Below, piece by piece: positions 8,009-16,896 of a stretch of DNA of 64,000 nucleotides (its first letter is position 1; each line of letters begins with the position of its first letter). Made by a program: the position numbers and the translations under genes. Where the stretch lies: assembly GCA_021604105.1 (NCBI GenBank), contig BQIW01000011.1, positions 1-64,000 on the forward strand, read 5' to 3'. This DNA is from Nitrospirales bacterium (GTDB taxonomy: Bacteria; Nitrospirota; Nitrospiria; Nitrospirales; UBA8639). The notes beneath the pieces were generated by a model that was not told where the DNA came from, ran no database searches, and worked only from the letters and a program-made list of their open reading frames with translations.

Positions 8009-8866
8009 ATGGCTTCTCCTGAAAATGACTCTCTTCAACCAGTTTCAATGGCTCAATTGGCCGATCCCCATCTTCTTTACCAAAAGAGCGTGCAAAGCCC
8101 TGAAGTGGACATACCCTTCCTGACCGAATATTTTGAGAGCTATACCAACACCCCACTCCGCTATTTTCGAGAGGATTTCTGCGGAACCGCGTTGTTATCC
8201 TCTCATTTCGTGAGCCGGCATCCCGACAATCATGCCTTGGGCATCGACTTGGATTGGCCTACGCTGAATTGGGGTATCAAACACAACGTTTCTCATCTGA
8301 CTCCGGAGGAACAGCAGCGGCTCACACTGATCAATGACAATGTCTTGCACGTCCAACACCCGCTCTCGCAACTTACCGTTGCCATGAATTTTAGTTATAT
8401 GGTGTTCCGGGATCGCCCGACCCTTTTACAGTACTTCAGGAATGCCAGGCGGTCGCTTCATCCCGGCGGATTGTGTGTACTGGATATCTGGGGAGGCAGC
8501 GAAACTCAGGTAGAGCAGGAGGAGCATCGAGACATCGACAACCCCAATGAGGACGGCATCGGCGATTTCATCTTCGTGTGGGATCAGGATGTCTTTGAAC
8601 CATCCACGTATTTCTGTACAACCAGGATTCATTTTCTCTTTCGCGACGGCAGCGAGCTTCGTAATGCCTTTGTCTATGATTGGCGCTTGTGGACGATTCC
8701 CGAAGTCACTGAACTCCTGCAAGAGGCCGGTTTTGAAGACGTGCACTTTCTCTGGGAAGGTCTCAATGCAGAAACGAATGAAGGGACCGGCACCTATCAT
8801 CGCATGGAGAAAGGTGATTCCGACCCCTCATGGATTGCCTATGTGGTCGGAAAGAATCCGGAATAA
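8009..8866 (+). CDS. Class I SAM-dependent methyltransferase, substrate unknown
   Basis: 285 residues. The Rossmann-like core begins at about residue 50 with YFREDFCGTALLSSHFV, where a Cys-Gly replaces the usual GxG of motif I. An acidic end of strand 2 (LGIDLDW, about 90) would bind the ribose of SAM. A motif IV/V-like segment follows (LTVAMNFSYMVFRDR, then RRSLHPGGLCVLDIWGG). The C-terminal half has an inserted beta-rich region and ends with WTIPEVTELLQEAGFEDV, typical of small-molecule methyltransferases. It is soluble. A GAGG site sits four bases before the ATG. It lies about 140 bp before rqcH on the same strand but need not be functionally linked. Confidence 0.8.
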   Translation: MASPENDSLQPVSMAQLADPHLLYQKSVQSPEVDIPFLTEYFESYTNTPLRYFREDFCGTALLSSHFVSRHPDNHALGIDLDWPTLNWGIKHNVSHLTPEEQQRLTLINDNVLHVQHPLSQLTVAMNFSYMVFRDRPTLLQYFRNARRSLHPGGLCVLDIWGGSETQVEQEEHRDIDNPNEDGIGDFIFVWDQDVFEPSTYFCTTRIHFLFRDGSELRNAFVYDWRLWTIPEVTELLQEAGFEDVHFLWEGLNAETNEGTGTYHRMEKGDSDPSWIAYVVGKNPE

Positions 8867-9008
8867 GAGATATTGTGGCAGACCAAAGACCTCATATCTC
8901 CAGATCAATCTTTGTAACCGGCAGGTCCCTTGCCTGGCATGTTCCCGAATAAATTAACTTACGCATTTCTTCTGTTCACCCTTTTTTTTGAGCCGGCACC
9001 ACCTACTT

Positions 9009-10538
9009 ATGGCTCTTTCCCTTTCTGAATGTGAGTCCATTGTCAGGGAATTACGCAAGGCAATTGTCGGTGGATTCATCCAGAAAATTCACCAACCCCA
9101 GCCGTTGACGTTAACCCTCGAAGTTCGATCGCCAGGACAGACCTGTTCATTACTGGTCTGCGTGGAGCCCCGGTTTGCCCGCCTGCATCTGACCTCTCAG
9201 AAGTTTGAAAATCCGCCGACTCCCCCACCCTTTTGTGCCTTTCTGCGTTCTCATGTGGAGGGTGGACGCATTGCGGAAGTCAGCCAGGAGCCAGAAGACC
9301 GGATTGTGTTGATCACCATAGCCAAAGCCGAACAGATGTCTGTTCTGGTGATTGCGTTGACGGGCAATCAGGCGAATGTGCATGTCCTCAATGAGAAAAA
9401 ACTGGTCTTGAGATCCTTACGGGATTCCCGTGTGAAGATGGGAGAGCGCTATACGCCTCCAACGTTGAGGCCGGTGCCCCCCCAGGAGGCTCTCCCTCCT
9501 TCCGCCATGGATGGACGCATCACTCAAGACCAGATTGTTAACCTCCAGGAAGGGAAAATTCGTGAACCGCTTTCTGAAGCCGCCATTCAAAGAACAGGAA
9601 CCTTTGGAGAAATGTATCCCGTGTCGGCAGAACTGGAAGCCCGATATAGGCAGCGAGAACAGGAGGATGGCCGGGATACCATCCTTGAGCAGCAACTGGT
9701 TCAGGCCCGGAAGGCGCTGAAACAAGCCAAACGAAAAATTCAGGCGTTACAAGAAGATTTCAAAAAGACCGAGCGGTTTCGGGAATATGCCCGGTATGGA
9801 GAACTGTTGAAAAGTCATCTCCATGAGATCAAAAAGGGACAAGAGGCCATCACCATGGTTGATTATTATGATCCGGCCCTTCCTACCCTGACGCTCCCTC
9901 TTGATCCCGCTAAAGATGCGGTATGGAATATGAAAGAGTATTTTCGGAAATATCATAAATACATCGGGGCTCAGGAACATCTCCAACCCCGTGTGGACGA
10001 GGCCCACAAAGAGGTGGCCCGATTGGAGGGAAAATTAGCACAGTTGGAACAAGGGATTGTGGATCTTGAGGGTTTACCAAGAACGACCAAAAAAACAAAT
10101 CCCTCGATTCTCCAGGGGACGCGGGCATCCAAAGGCCGACCAGCTCCAGCCCAGGGGTACCGGACCTATACCTCTGCGGATGGGCTTCCTATTTTAGTCG
10201 GAAAAACGGCGAAGGATAATGATCATCTGACATTGAAGATCGCCAATCCGGATGATCTCTGGCTTCATGCTCGAGGGACACCGGGTTCGCACGTAGTTGT
10301 CCGCCTGGAAAAAGGCACCACGGTGCCCCCAGAGACATTGAAGGATGCCGCGACGTTGACCCTGTGGTTTAGTGATTTGCGAAAAAGCGGGAAAGGCGAA
10401 GTGATTTATACGTTGCGGAAATTCGTCAGGAAAGGCAAAGGCTTCAAACCCGGTTCTGTCACGGTAGAGAGAGAGAAGTCACTCTGGATTGAATTAAAAG
10501 ACGATCGATTGAATCGGTTGAAAGGCGGCCCCAACTAG
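9009..10538 (+). CDS. rqcH: NFACT-family ribosome quality control protein RqcH (FbpA-like)
   Basis: 509 residues from the ATG of MALSLSECE, which matches the family start; an upstream TTG at 8988 is possible, and neither has a good ribosome site. Domains: NFACT-N about 1-190, a central coiled coil about 215-350 (QARKALKQAKRKIQALQEDF), and NFACT-R about 385-480 with the signature DLWLHARGTPGSHVVVR. The Asp97-Arg98 pair needed by Bacillus RqcH to recruit alanyl-tRNA is present at the same positions (SQEPEDRI). RqcH binds 50S subunits carrying stalled peptidyl-tRNA and adds C-terminal alanine tails. A partner RqcP gene is not adjacent. Confidence 0.88.
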   Translation: MALSLSECESIVRELRKAIVGGFIQKIHQPQPLTLTLEVRSPGQTCSLLVCVEPRFARLHLTSQKFENPPTPPPFCAFLRSHVEGGRIAEVSQEPEDRIVLITIAKAEQMSVLVIALTGNQANVHVLNEKKLVLRSLRDSRVKMGERYTPPTLRPVPPQEALPPSAMDGRITQDQIVNLQEGKIREPLSEAAIQRTGTFGEMYPVSAELEARYRQREQEDGRDTILEQQLVQARKALKQAKRKIQALQEDFKKTERFREYARYGELLKSHLHEIKKGQEAITMVDYYDPALPTLTLPLDPAKDAVWNMKEYFRKYHKYIGAQEHLQPRVDEAHKEVARLEGKLAQLEQGIVDLEGLPRTTKKTNPSILQGTRASKGRPAPAQGYRTYTSADGLPILVGKTAKDNDHLTLKIANPDDLWLHARGTPGSHVVVRLEKGTTVPPETLKDAATLTLWFSDLRKSGKGEVIYTLRKFVRKGKGFKPGSVTVEREKSLWIELKDDRLNRLKGGPN

Positions 10539-10695
10539 GATGTGTATTGGTCGGTAGAATTAAATGAGCACGCCGATGCGGTATCCGACTGAACGAGGGG
10601 AGCGTGCATTTATGATCACGGATTGGGTGAGTGGGGTTACTTGGGGAACGTGAACTCACGAGTGAATGAATGACCGAACAGCCTCCATCGTGGGT

Positions 10696-11559
10696 TTACG
10701 GTAGACGAGCGGGTGGACTTCCATCGGATTCAGGGGAGACACCAGCGTCCGACGCATGATCACTCAAGAGCTGATCGATGATGACTTGAAATTTCGCCAG
10801 CGGTTGGGCACCACGGATAATCGTACCGGTTATTGAATCTCCGGAACCACTTTTCCCGACAAAGAATGATGGGGTTCCTCTAATTCCGGCAGCTTGACCA
10901 TCAGCAACGTCCTTCTGAACAGCAACCTGGTATTTCCCGCTATCTAAGCATTCCTCAAACGTCGTGGAATCCAGTCCGAGTTCCCCCGCATATTGTTTCA
11001 AAGAAGGAACCATGAGATCATTCTGCTTTTCAAACAACATATCATGCATTTCCCAGTATTTATTGAATTCCCCGGCGCAGTGCGCGCTTTCGTGCGCCTT
11101 TTCTGCCTGCTGATGAATACTGCTTAAAGGAAAATCTCTGAATATATACCGAACTTTTCCTGTATCGATATACTCACGTTGAATGATAGGAAGTACCGTT
11201 AACGAATACCGTCGACAAAAAGGGCATTGATAGTCTGAGAATTCCACGATCGTGACGGGCGCATTGGATTCCCCCAGTACCGTCCCCCCGGTCACACCCA
11301 CAGTGCCTGTACTTTTCTCCGGCTTTTGCCGTTTTGTCACACTCTGGAGGATGCTCTTAATTTCAGCAAGATCCTTTTTCACCTGCTCCATATCCTCACG
11401 AAGGGCCCGAACATCTTCTTCAACGACGGCCCGGCCCGCTCCAGGATTAATCATGAGGACACCTACACCTACCAGCAGGTACATTAGTCCTCGGGCTACA
11501 CGTCCTGGGCCTCTTCGTCTTTTCTCCTTCTTTTTAATCCTCTGGTTTCGCCGAATCAT
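10696..11559 (-). CDS. DsbA-family thiol:disulfide oxidoreductase with N-terminal membrane anchor
   Basis: 287 residues. The ATG at 11559 has an AAAGGTGG site just upstream and is preferred over an in-frame start at 11565. A very basic N terminus (RRNQRIKKKEKRRRG) precedes a single membrane helix (about 25-45), so the rest is periplasmic. Residues 48-75 form a short coiled coil (EDMEQVKKDLAEIKSIL). The thioredoxin-like domain (about 95-265) has VTIVEFSDYQCPFCRRYS with the CPFC active site and the cis-Pro loop GIRGTPSFFVG. Such proteins oxidise or isomerise exported proteins. It is convergent with rqcH. Confidence 0.88.
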   Translation of the reverse strand: MIRRNQRIKKKEKRRRGPGRVARGLMYLLVGVGVLMINPGAGRAVVEEDVRALREDMEQVKKDLAEIKSILQSVTKRQKPEKSTGTVGVTGGTVLGESNAPVTIVEFSDYQCPFCRRYSLTVLPIIQREYIDTGKVRYIFRDFPLSSIHQQAEKAHESAHCAGEFNKYWEMHDMLFEKQNDLMVPSLKQYAGELGLDSTTFEECLDSGKYQVAVQKDVADGQAAGIRGTPSFFVGKSGSGDSITGTIIRGAQPLAKFQVIIDQLLSDHASDAGVSPESDGSPPARLP

Positions 11560-12266
11560 TTCCACCTTTTAACTTTGGGTTACCCATTTATCTCCATGGC
11601 TCCTACGCCTTTCGTCACACGCGACCTCAATCAGACTACAAGAAGCTAGAGAGGGTAGCAAAACCTAGGAAGAAGATCGAGGGATTGCGTAACGTTTATC
11701 AAGCCGGATTGCATAGCCATTAAACCGAGGTTGACTTCCAATTCGCAGCGTATGTGATTTTCCAGGATGAGGCAGGGCCGGCTTTCGCCGCATCAGGAAA
11801 GAAAAGATACCGAAGGTTTTTAGGCGAAGAGAATTCCAACAACCTATCAGAAAATTACCCCGATCAGAACTCTCAACTATTTCTCAGGGAATACCAAGTG
11901 CCTTCGTCGGAAATCTTTACCGGCTCCCGGCCCCATGTGCAGACCTCCGCGTATTTGCTGGGGAACCAATTGACTTTTGGGGCTAATTAATCAAAAATCG
12001 TCTCGTTTTTTCGCCCAATAAATGAACTGAAGCTGAGGGAAAAGTGGCAGGGACCAATCCGCATAAGATACATTCCTCACTGGCATACTCCTGAAACTGA
12101 CGAACATGAAAATAATAATAGCGGATTATACGGAAAGAAAAATGGACCCCTATTAAATTGACCATCAGATCCTGACGGGTGAACAATTGATTCCGTTCCA
12201 ATTTGAAAAAGATATGATGTCGATCGTCTTCGTTTGAGAAAAGACGAGTTGGACCATCACTCTAAA
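11560..12266. other. Intergenic region, no gene supported
   Basis: About 700 bp upstream of both the DsbA-like gene (minus) and a lipoprotein gene (plus). Open frames of 70-80 codons exist on both strands but have no ribosome site and no recognisable domain. It must contain the divergent promoters. Confidence 0.5.
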
Positions 12267-12911
12267 ATGAGAAAGTATGGCAAGATGACCAGATTAAAGA
12301 CCGTGCGAGACATCATAATTTGTTGGCTGATCCTGAGTGTATCCGGCTGCGCCATACCCTCAAAGAAGGCTACAGATCCCCTGACACCCACCCAGCAATT
12401 GTTATTCAGCTCAGCGATCAACAAAGGCCTGAAGAATTATGATGTGGACATTCTCAAAGGAGCATCCATACTCCTGACCGCTACAGATCTGAGGGTGGAC
12501 CAGAGTTTAAACGGAGATGTCATCAATCAGCATATGAGGCAGGTCGTGGCCGGTTGGCTAGGAAAACAGGGAGTGATCATTCAGGAAGAAGAAGAGGATG
12601 CGACATACCGCGTGCATTTAATCGTGGAGTCTATAGGGACGACCCAAAACGCGAGGTTGTTGGGACTACCGGCCACTCAGGCAACGATATTTCCCATCGC
12701 CACACCCGAATTAGCTTTTTATAAACGTGTGCAGAGCCAGGGCTATGTGCGCTTTTATTTTGATATTTTCGAAAGAGCATCCGGACGTTTTGTTTTTTCA
12801 ACCAAGCCGCAGGTAGGATCGGTGACGCAAACTGTCTATACGGCATTTTTCTTTTTCAACTGGAGAAAAACCGATATGGAGGCCCCACCTCCGATATTTG
12901 AAAATAATTAA
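12267..12911 (+). CDS. Lipoprotein of unknown function, paralogue of the one at 39894-40529
   Basis: 214 residues from the ATG at 12267; ATG 12285 or TTG 12234 are alternatives. A type II signal peptide ends in the lipobox LSVSGC, giving an outer-membrane lipoprotein of about 185 residues. The mature part has the pattern GWLGKQGV...YRVHLIVESIG, then PIATPELAFYKRVQSQGYVR and the ending YTAFFFFNW. This aligns residue for residue with the second lipoprotein (SWLG, YRIHILVQGLG, PIALPEIAIY, ILFFFDF). No enzymatic motif is present and no named family is recognised with confidence. It stands alone, followed by repeat copy 2. Confidence 0.75.
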   Translation: MRKYGKMTRLKTVRDIIICWLILSVSGCAIPSKKATDPLTPTQQLLFSSAINKGLKNYDVDILKGASILLTATDLRVDQSLNGDVINQHMRQVVAGWLGKQGVIIQEEEEDATYRVHLIVESIGTTQNARLLGLPATQATIFPIATPELAFYKRVQSQGYVRFYFDIFERASGRFVFSTKPQVGSVTQTVYTAFFFFNWRKTDMEAPPPIFENN

Positions 12912-12952
12912 ATAACATTTAGGGTCCGATTAATCTCACATCCATAGAGAGC

Positions 12953-13139
12953 GTGTTGAATAATAAGGATGTTCAAGGGCAAATTTGCGCAGGATGAGAT
13001 TCCTCCTCAAAGGCTCCGGGTCGGTTCAAAAAAGTCCGTCCAGCAAGGCCGAAGCCGTTTGTACGCGCGGAGCGTACGCTGAGTACGTGAACACGGGAAA
13101 ATGGCGAGAACGCCGCTGGCGGCTTTTTTCAACAGACCC
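12953..13139. repeat. Dispersed structured repeat, copy 2 (187 bp)
   Basis: Same length as copy 1 and differing at scattered positions. It keeps the terminal TGTTGAA/TTCAACA, the GTAC-loop-GTAC hairpin and the GC-rich hairpin followed by T6. It lies between the 3' ends of the lipoprotein gene and truA, where its right end could serve as a terminator. Short open frames across it are by-products. Confidence 0.85.
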
Positions 13140-13222
13140 TTGGATGGGCCGAACGGTGGAAGGAGGATGCGAGACACTGCTAGTCAGCGGGAACGCCGGT
13201 ATTGGCCATTTCGACACTTCCC

Positions 13223-13957
13223 TTAGTAAAAGACATTGAGAAGGTATAGCCCTTGGGGTGGGGCCGTTTCTCCTGCCGCTCGTCGGTCCTTAGCCTGAAG
13301 GATGTCTGCCATCGAGTCTGGTGATCTTTTGTGTCGTCCGACTTCGGTCAGCGTACCAATAATCGCCCGAACCATTTGCTTCAGGAATCGATTGGCTTGA
13401 ATCCGAATGATCAGGGAGTTGAAATCCGAGCTGAGGGATACTTGAGACACCACACACATCGGATCCGATGTGCTGGCACGCGGGCCTTGAAACGAGGTGA
13501 AGTCATGACAACCTAGGAAGCCAGACAGGGCCTGCCGGATGGCCGGGATGTCCAGGTCACAGGGGAGGTGCCAGACTCGATTCCGATCGATGGCCGGGCG
13601 GGCAGGGTGGGTGGAGATTCGATATTCGTACAGTTTTTCCTTTGCACTGTAGCGGGCATGAAACGATTCTGGAACCTCTTCACTCGACAGGACAGAGATG
13701 TCGTGCGGGAGGGCACTATTAATCGCAAGTCTCCACTTTTCAATTGGAAGGGGTTTGTCAGATTGAAAGCTGACGACTTGTCCACGGGCATGGACGCCAG
13801 CGTCGGTTCGTCCTGCGGCGATGACAGAAATGTGTTGTTGGGTGATGCGTGTGAGCGCTGTTTCTAGTGCGGCTTGTATGGTTGGCTGATTGGGTTGCCG
13901 TTGCCACCCAACGTAAGCCGTGCCGTCATATTCGATTGTCAGTTTAATGGTGGCCAT
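13223..13957 (-). CDS. truA: tRNA pseudouridine(38-40) synthase TruA
   Basis: 244 residues, the usual size for TruA. The N terminus is MATIKLTIEYDGTAYVGWQR, the conserved TruA opening, and the catalytic Asp lies in AAGRTDAGVHARGQVVSF (about residue 52). The C-terminal ANRFLKQMVRAIIGTLTEVG segment is also diagnostic. The enzyme converts uridines 38-40 of the anticodon stem-loop to pseudouridine in the cytosol. No obvious ribosome site precedes the ATG. It is followed by repeat copy 2 on its 3' side. Confidence 0.96.
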   Translation of the reverse strand: MATIKLTIEYDGTAYVGWQRQPNQPTIQAALETALTRITQQHISVIAAGRTDAGVHARGQVVSFQSDKPLPIEKWRLAINSALPHDISVLSSEEVPESFHARYSAKEKLYEYRISTHPARPAIDRNRVWHLPCDLDIPAIRQALSGFLGCHDFTSFQGPRASTSDPMCVVSQVSLSSDFNSLIIRIQANRFLKQMVRAIIGTLTEVGRHKRSPDSMADILQAKDRRAAGETAPPQGLYLLNVFY

Positions 13958-14101
13958 GATGTGAAGGGGAAGGATGAGGATGAAATGGGCTGCGGCAAAA
14001 TTATAGCTATGGGCGTAGAAATCATGAGATTATAGTGTGCTGATAGTCATGGGAACGTAAGGCCAGAGGAAGGCAATGCAAGAGGGCGAAGATAGCCTTG
14101 G

Positions 14102-15337
14102 TTATCGTGAAGCAGTTTGTAAGGGGGTAATGTAGGATTGAAGCCCCTTAAATATGCCCTTGGCCACTCGCTTTTGATAGGTAGAGCTTTGTAACAATTT
14201 TTCTTCTGTTGGATTGGAGATAAAGGCAATCTCTGCCAGGATGGCAGGCATGGTGGTCATTCGCAGGACGAAGAATGGAGCTGTTTTGATCCCATGATCC
14301 TTAATTTTATAAAAGGCATCCAGGAATTTTACCAGGGAATTTTTCGTTGTCCATGCCAACTCCCGGGAATCGTCAATTTTTTTATCGGTAAGTTTGTCGG
14401 CAAGGATAAATTGCCAGGGTGCGGCATTTTTTTCAAGAGGGGTGCCATTTTCCCGAGCAGCGACGGCAAGTGCTCGCGGGTCACTGGCTTCACCAAAATG
14501 ATAGAATTCCAATCCTTTCACGGAAGTCTGGGGATGGGAGTTAATATGAATCGAGACGAAAAGATCCGCCTTGTGTGTATTGGCGAATGTAGCTCGGTCT
14601 TCTAGTTCGATAAAGACATCCGTTTCTCGAGTCATGAAGACTTTTGTGGAACCTTGCTTGGCGAGCAGATCTCGCAAATGATTTGCCACACGTAAGACCA
14701 CATCCTTTTCTCTTGTACCTTTGCGTCCCAACGCCCCGGGGTCCTTTCCTCCGTGTCCCGGATCAATCACGATCACCAGATCTTTTTTTATGACAGGTGG
14801 TGGGGGGGAAATGACTGGAGAGGCTGGTGTGCTACTGTCTGGCACACGAGTGGTAACGGCCGTCTCAGATAGGGGATACAAATCAAGAACGATGCGAGCA
14901 GGTTTTTTGAGGACATACCACTTATAGCGCTTCCAGCCTTCAATGGGTATGCTGAGACGAATGGATCCGGAAGAAGTGGTGGAGAAATCCAATCGTAAAG
15001 GAAGTGAGTCTGCTGTTGATTTGGCAAGGGCAGGTTTGGCTAATTGCGTATTAGGAAGTTCCAATTGAAATGTTGTGGCTGTGCGATGCTCTTGAGGACC
15101 TGGATGGACAGGGCGATTGAGATCTAATACAACACGGGTAAAATGTTTATGGCGATGAGTACGAATGTTGCGGATGGAGGTTGACGGTGGAGTTTGTGCA
15201 ATAAGATGAACGAGTGGGTGAGCTTCGCCGCCGGAGAAAGGTGGAGTTTCTGTTGCTCCCCCCGGGAAGGGAAGAGATCCCAACAGGAAAAATATGCCGA
15301 TGCAGGAATAAAGGAATATCATTCGAGTGGAAGGCAT
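14102..15337 (-). CDS. N-acetylmuramoyl-L-alanine amidase with AMIN domain (AmiC type)
   Basis: 411 residues from the ATG at 15337, chosen because it is followed directly by a signal peptide (MPSTRMIFLYSCIGIFFLLG); a GTG at 15433 would add a non-secretory leader. After the signal, about residues 50-165 form an AMIN domain that targets septal peptidoglycan or secretin. The Amidase_3 domain covers about 190-405, with zinc ligands in VIDPGHGGKDPGA (His), TREKDVVL (Glu) and SIHINSH (His), and the catalytic Glu in ILAEIAFISNP. It cleaves the amide bond between MurNAc and the stem peptide in the periplasm during cell separation. Confidence 0.92.
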   Translation of the reverse strand: MPSTRMIFLYSCIGIFFLLGSLPFPGGATETPPFSGGEAHPLVHLIAQTPPSTSIRNIRTHRHKHFTRVVLDLNRPVHPGPQEHRTATTFQLELPNTQLAKPALAKSTADSLPLRLDFSTTSSGSIRLSIPIEGWKRYKWYVLKKPARIVLDLYPLSETAVTTRVPDSSTPASPVISPPPPVIKKDLVIVIDPGHGGKDPGALGRKGTREKDVVLRVANHLRDLLAKQGSTKVFMTRETDVFIELEDRATFANTHKADLFVSIHINSHPQTSVKGLEFYHFGEASDPRALAVAARENGTPLEKNAAPWQFILADKLTDKKIDDSRELAWTTKNSLVKFLDAFYKIKDHGIKTAPFFVLRMTTMPAILAEIAFISNPTEEKLLQSSTYQKRVAKGIFKGLQSYITPLQTASR

Positions 15338-15481
15338 AGGTGTTAAACCATTCCTTTCTTTTTTCGCAGAAGATTGCCTTCTTGTCAAGGGAAGAAGTGC
15401 TTTCGAAACAGGTCCTGTTGCAGGTAGACTCACTGATTATGGGTAGATCGTGAATGGCACCATAACTATAAAGGAACCACA

Positions 15482-16027
15482 GTGACACCCAAACATTTGA
15501 TCATCGATGGATATAATGTGTTGGGCGCAATGGGGCTTCCTCCCCATCGGGTCATTGAACAGGGGGAACATCGCCGAGAGGAGTTTATTGTGCGTGTAGG
15601 CTTATATGGCCACAGACTCCATAATCCAATCACCTTAGTCTTTGATGCCTGGCAACAATCGGGAACGAGTAGGCAGGTCATCCATCGGGATGGTGTCACA
15701 GTTATGTATACAGGCCAGGGTGAAAAGGCAGACGGGGTGATTCAAGACATTATCCGGACCCATGGGAAAGAGGCCGCAGTCGTTTCTTCGGATCTTGAGG
15801 TGATAGCTGTTGCAAAAGCTTTTGGGGCGTTTTCCATCAGGTCTCAAGAATTTGTAAAACGCCTGGCTCCTTCTGGTCTTCAAGGAACAGCGGTGAGCCG
15901 ATCTCAAGGGAGACCCTCCCAAAAGGATATTGATGAGGAGCCGGTCCGATCAAAAGAAAAGAAAGGCAATCCCCGAAAACTTCCTAAGAAATTGCGTCAA
16001 CGCAATCGGATCATGAAGAAATATTAA
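15482..16027 (+). CDS. YacP-like NYN-domain RNase
   Basis: 181 residues starting at GTG with an AAGGA site six bases upstream. The NYN (PIN-like) domain covers about residues 4-135. The conserved acids are in LIIDGYNVLGAMG, VFDAW, GEKADGVIQ and VVSSDLEV. The closest named relative is YacP/Rae1 of Bacillus, a ribosome-associated endoribonuclease that cuts mRNA in the A site. The last 45 residues are basic and probably disordered (KEKKGNPRKLPKKLRQRNR), which fits RNA or ribosome binding. The 3' end overlaps tatD tail-to-tail by 17 bp. Confidence 0.85.
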   Translation: MTPKHLIIDGYNVLGAMGLPPHRVIEQGEHRREEFIVRVGLYGHRLHNPITLVFDAWQQSGTSRQVIHRDGVTVMYTGQGEKADGVIQDIIRTHGKEAAVVSSDLEVIAVAKAFGAFSIRSQEFVKRLAPSGLQGTAVSRSQGRPSQKDIDEEPVRSKEKKGNPRKLPKKLRQRNRIMKKY

Positions 16028-16793
16028 AAAGTCGACAGGCATTATCGGTCGTCAGTTCGGCCACACGAGCTAATCCTCCTTCAGAGTCACCATATTTGAT
16101 TTTTGCAATTTGTTCTGCCACATAGGTGACATAGGCCGATTCGTTGCGTTTTCCTCGAAATGGGACAGGAGTTAAATAGGGGGCATCGGTTTCAATGAGC
16201 AACCGGTCATCGGGGACCGTGCGAATCACTTCATGTAACTGGGAGGCATTGCGAAAGGTGATGATTCCCGAAAATGAAAGGTAAAACCCCAGGTCCAATG
16301 CACGTTTGGCAAACCCCAGATCCTCCGAAAAACAATGAAAGACGCCGCCTAACTTTTCGGCATGTGTTTCTTGCAGGATGGCCATCGTATCCTCCTGCGC
16401 TTCACGTGTGTGAATCACCAGTGGAAGGGCGAGTGATTGCGCCAGTTCAATTTGTTCACGGAATCGTTGACGTTGGGTTTCTCGGGGAGAGTGATCGTAA
16501 TGATAATCAAGTCCGATTTCGCCGAAGGCCACGATCTTTGGTTGACGGGCCAGTTGCCTGAATTCCGCATACCAGTTGGGCTCAATGCGTTTTACTTCAT
16601 GGGGATGGACCCCGATTGTGGCATACACATTTGGTCGGCTTGTGGCTAATTGGACGGCCGCATGACTTGTGGAAAGATCGCAACCAATAGTGACAAATTT
16701 TTCAACACCGGCTTCCTGGGCCCGTTGAAAGATAGTCTCCCGATCCGGATCATATCGGAAATCGTCTAAATGAACATGGGTATCGATCAGCAT
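16011..16793 (-). CDS. tatD: TatD-family metal-dependent deoxyribonuclease
   Basis: 260 residues. All metal-site motifs of the TIM-barrel amidohydrolase family are present: DTHVHLDD at the N terminus, GEIGLDYHYD, VIHTREA, VFHCFSE and ETDAPYLTPVPFRGKRNES. The ATG at 16793 has an AAGGAC site six bases upstream. TatD enzymes act as 3'-5' exonucleases on single-stranded DNA or RNA and may act in D-aminoacyl-tRNA hydrolysis. It is tail-to-tail with the NYN nuclease gene, sharing 17 bp. Confidence 0.95.
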   Translation of the reverse strand: MLIDTHVHLDDFRYDPDRETIFQRAQEAGVEKFVTIGCDLSTSHAAVQLATSRPNVYATIGVHPHEVKRIEPNWYAEFRQLARQPKIVAFGEIGLDYHYDHSPRETQRQRFREQIELAQSLALPLVIHTREAQEDTMAILQETHAEKLGGVFHCFSEDLGFAKRALDLGFYLSFSGIITFRNASQLHEVIRTVPDDRLLIETDAPYLTPVPFRGKRNESAYVTYVAEQIAKIKYGDSEGGLARVAELTTDNACRLFNISS

Positions 16794-16896
16794 GAAGAAG
16801 TCCTTTCTTGTTAAAACTGTACCCTATCATACCCGTTCAATTTCTTGCAGAATTTCCTGTCTCTGAGGAGAAGGATGGAATAGGTCTGGGAAAACA

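Noticed and set aside
12985-13239. 84-codon frame across repeat copy 2 (similar frame at 55787-56017)
   Set aside because: It arises from the repeat; the frame is not kept in copy 1, so it is not a gene.
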